The notes beneath the pieces were generated by a model. The model was given only the letters and a program-made list of their open reading frames with translations. It had not been told where the DNA came from and made no database searches. DNA of 35,429 nt from Chloroflexota bacterium (GTDB taxonomy: Bacteria; Chloroflexota; Dormibacteria; Dormibacterales; Dormibacteraceae), in contig VBHJ01000024.1 of NCBI GenBank assembly GCA_005887685.1, forward strand, positions 1 through 35,429, in the 5' to 3' direction. How positions within the stretch are numbered: the stretch's first letter is position 1; the number at the start of each line of letters is the position of its first letter. A program made the translations under genes and the position numbers. This document shows, one piece after another, positions 6,478 to 14,213 of the stretch.

Positions 6478-7608
6478 GTGACCCCCAGCATCCGGCTCGG
6501 GCGGTTGTTCGGAATCGAGGTCGGCGCCAACTGGAGCCTGATCTTCATCTTCGCCCTGGTGACCTGGACGGTCGCCACGGCGGTGCTGCCGGTGGACGTC
6601 CCCGGCCAGAGCCCGCTGGTTTACTGGCTGACCGCCGGAGTAGGCGCCATCCTCTTCTACGTCTGCTTGCTGGCGCACGAGTTTTCCCACGCGCTGGTCG
6701 CGCGAAGCCACGGAGTAAAGGTCGAGGGCATAACGCTGTGGCTTTTCGGAGGCGTGTCAAGGCTCGAAGGCGAACCGACCAGCGCTCGCTCGGAGGCGCT
6801 GATCGCGGGCGTCGGACCGTTGACGAGCTTTGTCGTCGCGGCGCTCGCTTTCGGCATCGCGCTGGCCACCCAGGCCAGCCCGCTCGTCTCCGACCTCTTC
6901 AGCTGGCTCACCTTCGTCAACCTCGCGCTCGGCCTGTTCAACCTGGTGCCCGCGTTTCCGCTGGATGGCGGAAGGCTGCTGAGCTCGTTTCTGTGGTGGC
7001 GTTCCGGCAGCCGGCAGCGCGGCGTCCACAACGCGGTCCGCGTGGGCAGGGTGTTCGCCTACCTGATGATCGCGGCCGGTGTGCTCGAGCTCTTCTTCGG
7101 TCAGGTCGCGAACGGTTTGTGGATTGCGTTCGTCGGGTGGTTCCTTCTTTCAGCCGCCGCCTCTGAGGAGGCGGGCTCGAATATCCGGACGCTGCTGCGC
7201 TCAGTCCCGGTCTCGGCGGCCATGCGGTCGCCTGTGGTCACGCTGCCGGACTGGGTCACGGTCGAGCAGTTCCTCGAGTCGGTGGCCCCGAATCACAGCT
7301 TCACCACCTATCCAATCCATGAACCTTCGGGCAAGCTGACCGGCGTGGTGCGGCTGTCAGACCTCGTGCGGTTGCCGGCGTCGGATCGCGCATCGAAGCA
7401 TCTCATCGACGTGGCGCGACCGATCGCGGAAGTTCCCGTGACCAATCCCCGGGAGGACCTCGCCGCGCTGATCCAGCGCATCGGCGCCGGGCTCGAGCAG
7501 CGCGTCCTGGTTTTTGACAACGGCACGCTGGTCGGCATACTCTCGCCGGCCGACGTTGCGCGCGTGCTGACGCTCAGGCAGTCGATGCCGGCAGCGCCGA
7601 AGACTTAG
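6478..7608 (+). CDS. M50 site-2 protease with CBS pair (Rip3/SpoIVFB-like)
   Basis: A 376-residue intramembrane zinc metalloprotease. Membrane helices cover residues about 18-40, 48-70, 100-125, 135-160 and 185-225. The zinc motif HEFSH is at H67-E68-H71 and the third ligand is D163 in NLVPAFPLDGGRLL; both are intact. Residues about 240-370 form a CBS pair (AAMRSPVVTLPDWVTVEQFL; VLVFDNGTLVGILSPADVARVL), which in this family may bind adenine nucleotides and gate activity. Such proteases typically cut membrane-bound anti-sigma factors or other single-pass proteins; no anti-sigma gene lies nearby, so the substrate is unknown. The start is GTG 6478, 9 bases after TAGACT, with no Shine-Dalgarno. 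Divergent from the HAD gene and convergent with the small orphan at 7611. Confidence 0.88.
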   Translation: MTPSIRLGRLFGIEVGANWSLIFIFALVTWTVATAVLPVDVPGQSPLVYWLTAGVGAILFYVCLLAHEFSHALVARSHGVKVEGITLWLFGGVSRLEGEPTSARSEALIAGVGPLTSFVVAALAFGIALATQASPLVSDLFSWLTFVNLALGLFNLVPAFPLDGGRLLSSFLWWRSGSRQRGVHNAVRVGRVFAYLMIAAGVLELFFGQVANGLWIAFVGWFLLSAAASEEAGSNIRTLLRSVPVSAAMRSPVVTLPDWVTVEQFLESVAPNHSFTTYPIHEPSGKLTGVVRLSDLVRLPASDRASKHLIDVARPIAEVPVTNPREDLAALIQRIGAGLEQRVLVFDNGTLVGILSPADVARVLTLRQSMPAAPKT

Positions 7609-7610
7609 CT

Positions 7611-7925
7611 CTACTTCTTCTCGGTGGGCCTTCGCACGGCTTTCTCGATCTCGTCGCTGAGGTCGCGAAAAGTTTCCGCGATGGCCATGCCGAAGGAGCG
7701 CGCGGTCTCCTTCGTCTTGGTCCGCACCTCCGGATCGCGGGTCGCGGTCTCGAGCGACCTGAACACCGCGTCGGCGGCCTGGCGAAGCTGGTCGAGCGAC
7801 CGGTTCAGCTCGGCGGTGTGTTGCTCGTCGCCGGCGCTGCGGTAGTGGCGCTTCAGCTCGCCGGCGAGCCCCTGGATATCGGACTCGAAGCGGTCCCAGG
7901 CCTTCTTGTTGCCTTCGTTCGACAT
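7611..7925 (-). CDS. Small helical hypothetical protein
   Basis: A 104-residue protein, almost entirely predicted helix and rich in charged residues, with a regular hydrophobic pattern (WDRFESDIQGLAGELKRHY; AELNRSLDQLRQAADAVFRSLE) suggesting a coiled coil or small helical bundle, and a Lys-rich end (RRPTEKK). No signal peptide or membrane segment. I do not recognise a named family. The longest frame starts at ATG 7931, only 1 base after AGGAGG; the next ATG, at 7925, has the ideal 7-base spacing, so MSNEGNKKAW is the likely N-terminus. Convergent with the M50 protease gene with 2 bases between stops, and divergent from the NUDIX gene. Confidence 0.7.
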   Translation of the reverse strand: MSNEGNKKAWDRFESDIQGLAGELKRHYRSAGDEQHTAELNRSLDQLRQAADAVFRSLETATRDPEVRTKTKETARSFGMAIAETFRDLSDEIEKAVRRPTEKK

Positions 7926-8011
7926 CAGCATTCCTCCTTGGTGCCCAAGAACCTGATCATTACACGATCCCTCTTAGAGCCTATTGACCACCAGGAGACG
8001 CGCAAGTACCC

Positions 8012-8485
8012 CTGAGCAAAGAATCCGCCGGGCTGCTGCTCTATCGGTCTGTCCAGGGCGAGCTGGAGGTCCTGCTCGTTCACCCAGGCGGCCCGTTCTG
8101 GAAGCGCCGCGACGATGGCGCGTGGTCGATCCCGAAGGGCGAGATCGAAGCGGGCGAGACACGCGAGAACGTGGCGCGGCGCGAGTTCGCGGAGGAGCTT
8201 GGCCAACCGCCGCCCGGCGGTGACCTGACTCCACTCGGTTCCGTGCGGCAGGCCGGCGGCAAGGTCGTGCATATATGGGCGGGCCGCGGCGACCTCGACG
8301 TCTCACGGGTGAAGAGCGCCTCGTTCGCGATGGAGTGGCCTCCGAAGTCAGGCCGGATGCAGGATTTTCCGGAGGTGGACCAGGCGGCCTGGTTCGCCCT
8401 CGCCGAGGCACGGCGGAAGATACTGCCTGCGCAGAGCGCATTCCTCGACCGCCTGGAAGCCGTGCTCTCGGCCGAGGAATCGTGA
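8012..8485 (+). CDS. NUDIX hydrolase with probable CTG start
   Basis: A 157-residue NUDIX protein. The box at about residues 49-71 is complete: G-E-I-E-A-G-E, seven residues later REFAEELG, i.e. GX5EX7REXXEEXG with hydrophobic positions filled. The protein begins LSKESAGLLLYR and continues with VLLVHPGGPFW and AWSIPKGE, matching NUDIX proteins acting on dinucleoside polyphosphates or similar nucleotides, where the first residue before S/P-K-x-SAGLL is the initiator Met. In this frame the preceding stop is TGA 7985-7987 and there is no ATG, GTG or TTG before residue 54, which is inside the NUDIX box; CTG 8012 aligns with the expected Met. AGGAG sits 14 bases upstream, rather far. A GTG at 8171 would destroy the domain. 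A sequencing error at the start codon is the alternative. Confidence 0.8.
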   Translation: MSKESAGLLLYRSVQGELEVLLVHPGGPFWKRRDDGAWSIPKGEIEAGETRENVARREFAEELGQPPPGGDLTPLGSVRQAGGKVVHIWAGRGDLDVSRVKSASFAMEWPPKSGRMQDFPEVDQAAWFALAEARRKILPAQSAFLDRLEAVLSAEES

Positions 8486-8509
8486 GGGCGGCCGCGCCCG
8501 GCCGCCCTC
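8484..8509 (+). terminator. Terminator hairpin after NUDIX gene
   Basis: GAGGGCGGCCG (8484-8494) and CGGCCGCCCTC (8499-8509) form a perfect 11-bp stem with a 4-base loop, starting inside the NUDIX stop codon and followed by GCGTTGTGTCT. The T content after it is modest. It lies between convergent genes and could stop either transcript. Confidence 0.65.
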
Positions 8510-8518
8510 GCGTTGTGT

Positions 8519-10051
8519 CTAGCTGACGGCGGACAGGGCGTTCACCTGCCCGTGGCCGTACCAGGAGTTGTAACCCGGACCGCCTGCGCACTGTTGCGCA
8601 GCACCGTTGTTCACCGAAGGGAAGAACGCATACATCGCAAGCTGGGAAGCGGTCGGACACGGCATCGCGTCGGCCGTGTTGTCGATTCGCGCCTGGACCG
8701 CACCGGGACGCGTTATGCCAAGGCTCTCGATCAGTGCAGCCACACCGGCCACGTGCGGTGACGCCATCGACGTCCCCTGCGCGTAGCAGTAGACCACCGT
8801 CGGCTCATTCGGGTCGCTGCTCGACTCCTTGACCGAACGCGAGCACGGTATGTAGGCCGGCCAGGTCGAAAGGACCCGTCCGTTGGCTGCCTCAGCCGTT
8901 TTCTCCAGGATGCTGTCGCCTCCGGGTGCGACCACCTGGGTCACGCTGACGCCGTAGTTGGAGTAGAACGACTTCATCCGCATGTTGCCGTCGGCGGTGA
9001 CACCGATGACCCCAGGGATCTCGACCGGGACAACCACGCACTCGTTGCCCACCGGCCGAACCACGGGGGTGGTGTTGTCAGGGCTCTGAGTGTCCTGCGT
9101 CGGGTGGGCCATGTCATCGGCGAAGTTGCCTTCGGCCGCCACGACCGTGACTCCGTTCTGCATGGCGAAGCGAATCGCACGATCCTCGGCCTTCCATATC
9201 GCACGCTGCGTCGCGTCGTTCCTGCAGTTGAAATAAAACGGATCGGCGAAATAGCTGTTGTTGGTCACGTTGACGTGGTGCGTGCCCGCCCACATGAACG
9301 CGCACACGACGGCCTCGGGAAAGAAGAACCCGGCTGCGTCGCCGGCTTTGATCGCGGCCAGCTTGACGTTCGGAGCCACCCCGACGATGCCGAACCCGTT
9401 GCGCGCGGCGGCGATGGTACCGGCGGTATGGGTGCCGTGGCCGTTGTCGTCCTTCCACGCCAGGCGTGAGCTGTTGGGCGTCCCACCTATGCATGACACG
9501 CTGTTGGCGAAATCGATGTTCTGAGCGAGGTCTGGATGGAGGTAGTCAACACCGGTGTCGATGTCGCCTACGATCACCGACGGACTGCCGCCCGTGATCG
9601 ACTGCGCCTCGAATGCGTGGATCTGGCGCATGTCCCACTGCAGGGGCGAAAGGCTATCCCCCGGCGCTGCCGTCGCTGCCGGAGCACCGTCGCTACCGTT
9701 GGCGTCAGGTTCCGCGCCCTTCAAGCGGGTCGCGGCCTGCGCGGTCGCGGTCACCGAGTCCACGTTTGAGCTCGCCTGCAAGCTGGATGCGAAGTCGCTG
9801 CGGTTCGACTTCGCGACGACGACGCCGATCTGCTGGTAGTTGTAGACGACCGCGCCGCCCGCGCCCTGCACCTGCGCCGCGGCGTCGCTCGAGGACTGGC
9901 CGTCCTTGTAGACGACCACGTACGACTGCACCGAGCCGATCGTGGAAGCGTGCACCGGGCCTGCCGATATGCCCAGCAACGCCAGCGAAGCAGCGGTCAG
10001 CAACGTGCCGAGACGCGGCGAAACACGACTGGGTCGCAATGAACGCACCAT
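8519..10051 (-). CDS. Secreted subtilisin-like serine protease (S8)
   Basis: A 510-residue subtilase. After a basic N-terminus (MVRSLRPSR) comes a hydrophobic signal segment (LLTAASLALLGISAGPVHAS) with a plausible cleavage after VHA. Residues about 35-100 resemble an inhibitor I9-type propeptide (YVVVYKDGQSSSDAAAQVQ). The catalytic triad is intact: D165 (VGDIDTGVDYLHPD), H205 (DNGHGTHTAGT) and S428 (GTSMASPHVAG), with the oxyanion Asn expected in the AAEGNFADD region. Paired cysteines in the mature part (SCIGG, VVCAF, NCRND, NECVV, PCSRS, YCYA) suggest disulfides. It probably degrades extracellular protein. The longest frame starts at 10072, but GGGGGAG just upstream of the ATG at 10051 favours that start. 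A shared upstream block lies at 10181-10210. Confidence 0.9.
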   Translation of the reverse strand: MVRSLRPSRVSPRLGTLLTAASLALLGISAGPVHASTIGSVQSYVVVYKDGQSSSDAAAQVQGAGGAVVYNYQQIGVVVAKSNRSDFASSLQASSNVDSVTATAQAATRLKGAEPDANGSDGAPAATAAPGDSLSPLQWDMRQIHAFEAQSITGGSPSVIVGDIDTGVDYLHPDLAQNIDFANSVSCIGGTPNSSRLAWKDDNGHGTHTAGTIAAARNGFGIVGVAPNVKLAAIKAGDAAGFFFPEAVVCAFMWAGTHHVNVTNNSYFADPFYFNCRNDATQRAIWKAEDRAIRFAMQNGVTVVAAEGNFADDMAHPTQDTQSPDNTTPVVRPVGNECVVVPVEIPGVIGVTADGNMRMKSFYSNYGVSVTQVVAPGGDSILEKTAEAANGRVLSTWPAYIPCSRSVKESSSDPNEPTVVYCYAQGTSMASPHVAGVAALIESLGITRPGAVQARIDNTADAMPCPTASQLAMYAFFPSVNNGAAQQCAGGPGYNSWYGHGQVNALSAVS

Positions 10052-10180
10052 GCATCTCCCCCTGCGGTACATGAACCCCCGACGAAGCCACTTATGAGCT
10101 TATCAATCCATCAATGCGGGTGACTGTCGCCGGACGTTCCTCCGCCACGAATAAAGGCTGGGCAGATTCGGTTCCTCCAT

Positions 10181-10210
10181 ACGTATCACGGAGGGTGCGG
10201 CGATTCATAG
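10181..10210 (-). promoter_or_regulatory. Second copy of the shared upstream block
   Basis: ACGTATCACG, GAGGGTG, GGCG and CATAG in the same order and nearly the same spacing as at 5678-5705. It sits 130 bases upstream of the subtilase start and also just upstream of the plus-strand orphan at 10224, so it could serve either gene. Confidence 0.45.
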
Positions 10211-10223
10211 ATTTGGTGATGAG

Positions 10224-10595
10224 ATGAGCACGATACGAATCGAGGCCGATGGCGCCGGCGATCTTTCGTCGGTCTACGACTGGTTCACACGACATCGCGG
10301 AGACGTAGTCGAGCTCGATCGGGGCAGGACCGTCGCGTTTGGAATCCCGATCGTCGGCGCACGTGCTGTGATCGTCGCGGTCACGCTGCAAGACGAAGGC
10401 CAGAGCGGGCCCCAGCTGGGCGGCGTCGTCCGCGCCATCTCGAACCGGACGAACCTGGAGCCGGTCCGTCTCGTTTTCGAGGGGCGTTCGCCGGCCGGTT
10501 TGGCGCCGGACAAAGCCGAGGCGCTCGCTACACAAATCCTGGATGTCGTATCGAAGGAGATCACCACCGGCGAGCTGGCCGAGAGGGTCGCTTAG
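10224..10595 (+). CDS. Hypothetical protein, 123 aa
   Basis: An alpha/beta-looking protein that I cannot place with certainty. It begins with a strand (STIRIEADGAG), has a helix with SSVYDWFTRHRG, a hydrophobic strand (GARAVIVAVTLQDE) and a C-terminal helix (KAEALATQILDVVSKEI). The order resembles small conserved effector-associated domains found beside signalling and stress proteins in actinobacteria, but this is only a resemblance. No signal peptide, membrane helix or catalytic motif. ATG 10224 follows GGTGATGAG and a TAGATT hexamer (10208-10213), so either a weak Shine-Dalgarno or a short leader. Divergent from the subtilase gene and 61 bases upstream of the TreT-like gene on the same strand. 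Confidence 0.65.
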   Translation: MSTIRIEADGAGDLSSVYDWFTRHRGDVVELDRGRTVAFGIPIVGARAVIVAVTLQDEGQSGPQLGGVVRAISNRTNLEPVRLVFEGRSPAGLAPDKAEALATQILDVVSKEITTGELAERVA

Positions 10596-10656
10596 TCCCG
10601 CGGCGAGATTCGCCCCGTAGAGTCGGCACGGGCCGTGCGTTCCAGGAGGTATGGCC

Positions 10657-12072
10657 GTGACCAAGGCAGTCATTCAGGCGGTCGACGTAGGTTCGGCGCC
10701 GATCGATCGGTACCGCGACCTCCTGGGTGCCGAGGCGTGGAACGCTTTCGAGCTCGGCATGCGCGACTTCGCGGACCGGATGCGCGGACGGACCCTCTGG
10801 AACGTCAACTCGACTCCACGGGGCGGCGGCGTCGCGGAGCTGCTGGCTGCACTCATCCCCTACGATCGAGGCGCAGGCGTCGACGAGCGATGGCTGGTCA
10901 TCGAAGGCTCGCCCGAGTTCTTCGCCATCACAAAGAAGATCCACACCCTCCTCCACGGCGTCGCTCCGGACGGCTCAGAGATAACGCCCGTCGAACGAGG
11001 CGAGTACGAGCAGGCCATGGCGCGGAACTCCGCGGCGCTGCTCGACCAGGTGAGGCCGGGCGACGTGGTGCTCCTCCACGATCCACAAACCGCGGGACTT
11101 GTGTCCCCTCTGAGCTCTCGCGGGATCACCGTGATCTGGCGCTCGCATGTCGGCGTCGACCGGCCGAACGCCATGGTGCGCAACGCGTGGAAGTTTCTGA
11201 CGCCTTACATGAACGGCGCATCGGCGTTTGTTTTCTCTCGGCGAGCTTACGTATGGGATGATCCGGACGGCTCTCGCATCCACATCATCGCGCCGTGCAT
11301 CGATCCGTTTACCACTAAGAACAGGGATCTTGATGTGAGTGAGACGGCGCGGATCCTGGCGGCGGCGGGCGTCCTTCGTGGAATCGACGGAGAGGCCACG
11401 TTCTTGCGGCACGACGGACGTAGGGGGCGGGTGACGCACACCGCAGCCATCGGCTCAACACCTCCGAGCGACGCGCGCCTCGTCGTCCAGGTCTCGCGCT
11501 GGGACCGGCTCAAAGATCCGATCGGCGTAACCGAGGCTTTTGTGCGCCACATCGCGCCGAGGACGGACGCCTGGCTCGTGTTGGCGGGACCTGCAGTGGA
11601 CTCCGTCGACGACGATCCGGAGCAACCTCAGATCTTGGCTCAGCTGCAAGCGATCCGCGACCGCGTGCCACGCGGGATGCGGGAGCGAATCGTGGTCGCC
11701 GAATTGCCGATGCAGGACATCGAGGAGAACGCGGCGATCGTCAACGCACTGCAGCGCCGTGCCGACGTGGTCGTCCAGAAGAGCCTCGCGGAGGGATTCG
11801 GCCTGACGGTGGCGGAGGCCATGTGGAAGGGCCGCGCGGTGGTCGCCAGCCGCGTCGGCGGGATCGAGGACCAGATCGAAGACGGAGAGAGTGGAGTTCT
11901 GATCGACGACCCGACGGACCTCGACGCTTTCGGCTCGGCGGTGGTGGATCTCCTGCACGACCCGCAGAGAGCCGCGGCGTTCGGCCGCGAGGCAAGGCTC
12001 CGCGTCATCCGGGAGTTCCTTGCGCCACGACACCTGATGCAGCAGGCGCAGCTGGTCATCAGCGTGATCTAA
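10657..12072 (+). CDS. treT: TreT-like trehalose synthase, GT4 glycosyltransferase
   Basis: A 471-residue GT-B glycosyltransferase. The N-terminal half has LWNVNSTPRGGGVAELL (nucleotide-sugar glycine-rich loop) and WRSHVGVDRPN, both typical of trehalose synthases that join NDP-glucose and glucose. The C-terminal half has the GT4 signatures QVSRWDRLKDPIG, WLVLAGPAV and the EX7E region QKSLAEGFGLTVAEAMWKG-RAVVASRVGGIEDQI. A trehalose phosphorylase of the same family is the main alternative; direction of reaction cannot be read from sequence. Trehalose would serve as osmolyte or desiccation protectant. ATG 10651 lies 1 base after AGGAGG, while GTG 10657 has a 7-base gap, so I start at GTG (MTKAVIQAVD). 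The cupin gene follows 11 bases after the stop. Confidence 0.8.
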   Translation: MTKAVIQAVDVGSAPIDRYRDLLGAEAWNAFELGMRDFADRMRGRTLWNVNSTPRGGGVAELLAALIPYDRGAGVDERWLVIEGSPEFFAITKKIHTLLHGVAPDGSEITPVERGEYEQAMARNSAALLDQVRPGDVVLLHDPQTAGLVSPLSSRGITVIWRSHVGVDRPNAMVRNAWKFLTPYMNGASAFVFSRRAYVWDDPDGSRIHIIAPCIDPFTTKNRDLDVSETARILAAAGVLRGIDGEATFLRHDGRRGRVTHTAAIGSTPPSDARLVVQVSRWDRLKDPIGVTEAFVRHIAPRTDAWLVLAGPAVDSVDDDPEQPQILAQLQAIRDRVPRGMRERIVVAELPMQDIEENAAIVNALQRRADVVVQKSLAEGFGLTVAEAMWKGRAVVASRVGGIEDQIEDGESGVLIDDPTDLDAFGSAVVDLLHDPQRAAAFGREARLRVIREFLAPRHLMQQAQLVISVI

Positions 12073-12083
12073 CATCGCGCTCC

Positions 12084-12425
12084 GTGGCGATCCGGTTCTT
12101 CCGTTCCGACGACCTGCCCCGAGATGTGATCTCCCGTGACTTCGTCGGCGAGAAGCACGGCGGAATTGGAGCTTGCGTGCTGTTCGTCGACGCCGGCCCG
12201 GGTGAGGGGCCCCGCCTCCACCGGCATCCCTACGTCGAGATCCTGATCGTGCTCGAAGGGACGTCGACCTTCGACGATGGCCAATCCAAACGGATCGTCG
12301 AAGCCGGCGAGATGGCGGTGGTCGAGGCGGGCCAGGCCCACGCCTTCACCAACTCAGGCCTCGGCCGGCTGCGGCAGATCGACATCCACCTCGCCCCGGC
12401 ATTCGCCACCGAATGGTTGGCCTAG
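12084..12425 (+). CDS. Single-domain cupin protein
   Basis: A 113-residue cupin. Cupin motif 1 is GPRLHRHPYVEILIVLEGTSTF, with metal-ligand candidates H-x-H and E, and motif 2 is AGEMAVVEAGQAHAFTNSG, with the last His. A single small barrel like this may bind a metal and a small ligand; role unknown. The start is GTG 12084; the larger open frame reaching back into the TreT-like gene is not needed. A TAACAT hexamer at 12070-12075, overlapping the TreT-like stop codon, lies 8 bases upstream and there is no Shine-Dalgarno, so leaderless initiation is possible, as is read-through from the upstream gene. The DUF72 gene begins 12 bases after the stop. Confidence 0.8.
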   Translation: MAIRFFRSDDLPRDVISRDFVGEKHGGIGACVLFVDAGPGEGPRLHRHPYVEILIVLEGTSTFDDGQSKRIVEAGEMAVVEAGQAHAFTNSGLGRLRQIDIHLAPAFATEWLA

Positions 12426-12428
12426 TCT
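12423..12428 (+). promoter_or_regulatory. Candidate -10 (TAGTCT) of DUF72 gene
   Basis: TAGTCT overlaps the cupin stop codon and ends 9 bases before the DUF72 ATG at 12438. The same hexamer lies 6 bases before the ATG at 2515. There is no Shine-Dalgarno between. Confidence 0.4.
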
Positions 12429-12437
12429 GAATCGGAC

Positions 12438-13439
12438 ATGCCCAGGACCGACCCTCATGACGATGGAGTAGAGGTCGCGCGGCGGCGCTCCGAGGAAGCG
12501 GGTGACGCGGCGCGTTCGCCGATTCGAGTCGGGAAAGACGAGGCGCGCTTCGGCACCGCTAGCTGGACAGACCCGACCATGACCGCGCCTGGCGTCTTCT
12601 ATCCGAAGGGGGCCGACACCGCCGAGGAGCGCCTGCGCTTCTACGCGAGCCAGTTCTCGATGGTCGAGGTCGACTCGACCTACTACGCGCTTCCCAACAA
12701 GCGCACCGCGGAGGCCTGGGTCGAGCGCACCCCGAAAGACTTCGTGTTCGACATCAAGGCACATGCGCTGATGACCGGCCAGCCGACCGAGCTCGTGCGC
12801 CTGCCCAAGGCGATCAGGGAGGAGCTTCCCGCCGAGCTGAAAGAGAAGAAGCGGATCTATCGCAAGGACATGCCGGGCGAGCTGCTCGACGCCGTCTATC
12901 AGCAATTTCGCGAGGCGCTGCAACCCCTGCTCGATGCAGGCAAGCTCGGCGCTGTGTTCGTGCAGTTCCCCAAGTGGGTCTTTCCTTCCAACGAAGCTCG
13001 CGAGCTCATCCTCGAGACTCGCCGCCGTCTCGAGCTGCCGATCGCGGTGGAGTTCCGGCACGGCAGCTGGTTCAACGAGAAGAACGCCGAGCGCACCGTG
13101 CGGTTTCTGCAGGACAACAAGATCCCCTACGTCGCGGTCGACGAGCCGCAGGGATTCAAGAGCTCGGTGCCACCGGTCGTCGTGCCGACGAGCGACGAGC
13201 TTGCCGTCTTTCGATTCCACGGCCGCAATGCGGAGAACTGGGAGAAAAAAGACATCCCTCCGTCGGAGCGCTTTCGGTACCTGTACGACCAGGACGAGCT
13301 GGCCGACTGGACACCGAAGATCGCGAGCGTCGCGAAGACGACGCGGCAAACGCACGTGGTCTACAACAACTGCTTCTCGAACTATGGGACGACCAACGCG
13401 CGCGAGGCGGCGCGACTACTGGCGGATATGCAGAGCTAG
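12438..13439 (+). CDS. DUF72 (YecE-like) protein
   Basis: A 333-residue TIM-barrel-like DUF72 protein. Landmarks are FGTASWTDPTM near residue 40, GVFYPKGADTAEERLRFYA, the acidic strand SMVEVDSTYYALPN, FDIKAHALMTG, VFVQFPKWVF, IAVEFRHGSWF, YVAVDEP and the terminal HVVYNNCFSNYGTTNA with the conserved N-N-C/H. The family is widespread and its activity is not established; a nuclease or sugar-related role has been suggested but I do not assign one. The first 35 residues are polar and outside the domain, so a later start is possible, but the -10 placement supports ATG 12438. The TAG stop shares CTAG (13436-13439) with the convergent DUF2461 gene. Confidence 0.85.
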   Translation: MPRTDPHDDGVEVARRRSEEAGDAARSPIRVGKDEARFGTASWTDPTMTAPGVFYPKGADTAEERLRFYASQFSMVEVDSTYYALPNKRTAEAWVERTPKDFVFDIKAHALMTGQPTELVRLPKAIREELPAELKEKKRIYRKDMPGELLDAVYQQFREALQPLLDAGKLGAVFVQFPKWVFPSNEARELILETRRRLELPIAVEFRHGSWFNEKNAERTVRFLQDNKIPYVAVDEPQGFKSSVPPVVVPTSDELAVFRFHGRNAENWEKKDIPPSERFRYLYDQDELADWTPKIASVAKTTRQTHVVYNNCFSNYGTTNAREAARLLADMQS

Positions 13440-14074
13440 TTCTTTTTCTTGTCCAGGTACTTGGCGCACCACGCATCGAGCTCCGCCCCATCTCGCCACA
13501 CCTGCGCAACCCGCTCTCGCGCCTTTGCCGTCGCGATCCACGGCTCGACCGGCCAGCGCTTCCAGTAGATGAGCCGCTTGTGCCGGAGCAGGTCGCCGCG
13601 AGGGTGGTCCTGCGGGAAGGGAGACGGCACCCGCTTGAGCTCCTGGCCCTCCACGTCGTAGCCCTTCTTGCGTAATGCGGCCACGATGGAGACCAGCGCA
13701 TCGCCTGACCTGCCGGCCGCGATCGCATCGCGCAACCGCTTCAGCTGCACGTCGTCCACCATGTAGCGGCCACCTGCCGCGACCAAACCCTCGGCGTCCA
13801 GCGCGACATAGCCGCCGCGCTCGACGTCCGCGTAGATGTTCAGCTTGTAGGGCGATTTGTCGGCCGAGAACCGGATGTCGCGATGGGGCCGTGAAACGCG
13901 GTGCGGTGGACCGAACTCGGCCTCCAGGTCGGCGAGCAGCGCGAGCATCGGGCCCTTGACATCGTCCTCGTACTGCCGCCGGTGCGCTTCGAAGTAGGCC
14001 TTGTTGTTGTTCGCTCGAAGGCCCAGGAAGAAGCCTTTGAAGTCGCCCTTCCAGCCCGCGAACGTCCCTGCCAC
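13436..14074 (-). CDS. DUF2461 (TIGR02453) family protein
   Basis: A 212-residue protein with the DUF2461 hallmarks: a short lead FKGFFLGLRANNNKAYFEAHR, then YEDDVKGPMLALLADLEAEFG, the central HRDIRFSADKSPYKLNIYA, GGRYMVDDVQLKRLRDAIA and the basic C-terminal block (FPQDHPRGDLLRHKRLIYWKRW). Function of the family is unknown. The usual Asn/Lys/Tyr core (NNKAYFEAHR) and Arg-Phe-Ser-x-Asp-Lys-Ser-Pro-Tyr motif are intact, so it is not decayed. Start is GTG 14074; TAATCT lies exactly 6 bases upstream with no Shine-Dalgarno, a good leaderless candidate. Convergent with DUF72, sharing CTAG for the two stops. Confidence 0.85.
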   Translation of the reverse strand: MAGTFAGWKGDFKGFFLGLRANNNKAYFEAHRRQYEDDVKGPMLALLADLEAEFGPPHRVSRPHRDIRFSADKSPYKLNIYADVERGGYVALDAEGLVAAGGRYMVDDVQLKRLRDAIAAGRSGDALVSIVAALRKKGYDVEGQELKRVPSPFPQDHPRGDLLRHKRLIYWKRWPVEPWIATAKARERVAQVWRDGAELDAWCAKYLDKKKN

Positions 14075-14080
14075 GCTGGC

Positions 14081-14086
14081 AGATTA
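14081..14086 (-). promoter_or_regulatory. Candidate -10 (TAATCT), leaderless DUF2461 start
   Basis: Minus-strand TAATCT ends 6 bases (GCCAGC) before GTG 14074. This gap would place the first transcribed base on or next to the start codon. Confidence 0.5.
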
Positions 14087-14160
14087 GCGCCGCCGGGACA
14101 TCAATAAAGGACGAGGCTCAGCGTTATCCCGAAAAGACGCGTGATGACGTAGCCAGGTGG

Positions 14161-14194
14161 CAAAAAGCAAAGGGCCGCCACGACGGCGGCCCTT
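14161..14194 (-). terminator. Intrinsic terminator after lactonase-like gene
   Basis: AAGGGCCGCC (14170-14179) and GGCGGCCCTT (14185-14194) form a perfect 10-bp stem with a 5-base loop. On the minus strand it is followed by TGC and TTTTT, and it lies 20 bases after the stop of the lactonase-like gene. This is the best intrinsic terminator in the window. Confidence 0.8.
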
Positions 14195-14213
14195 CACCTG
14201 GATAAGAAACGGA

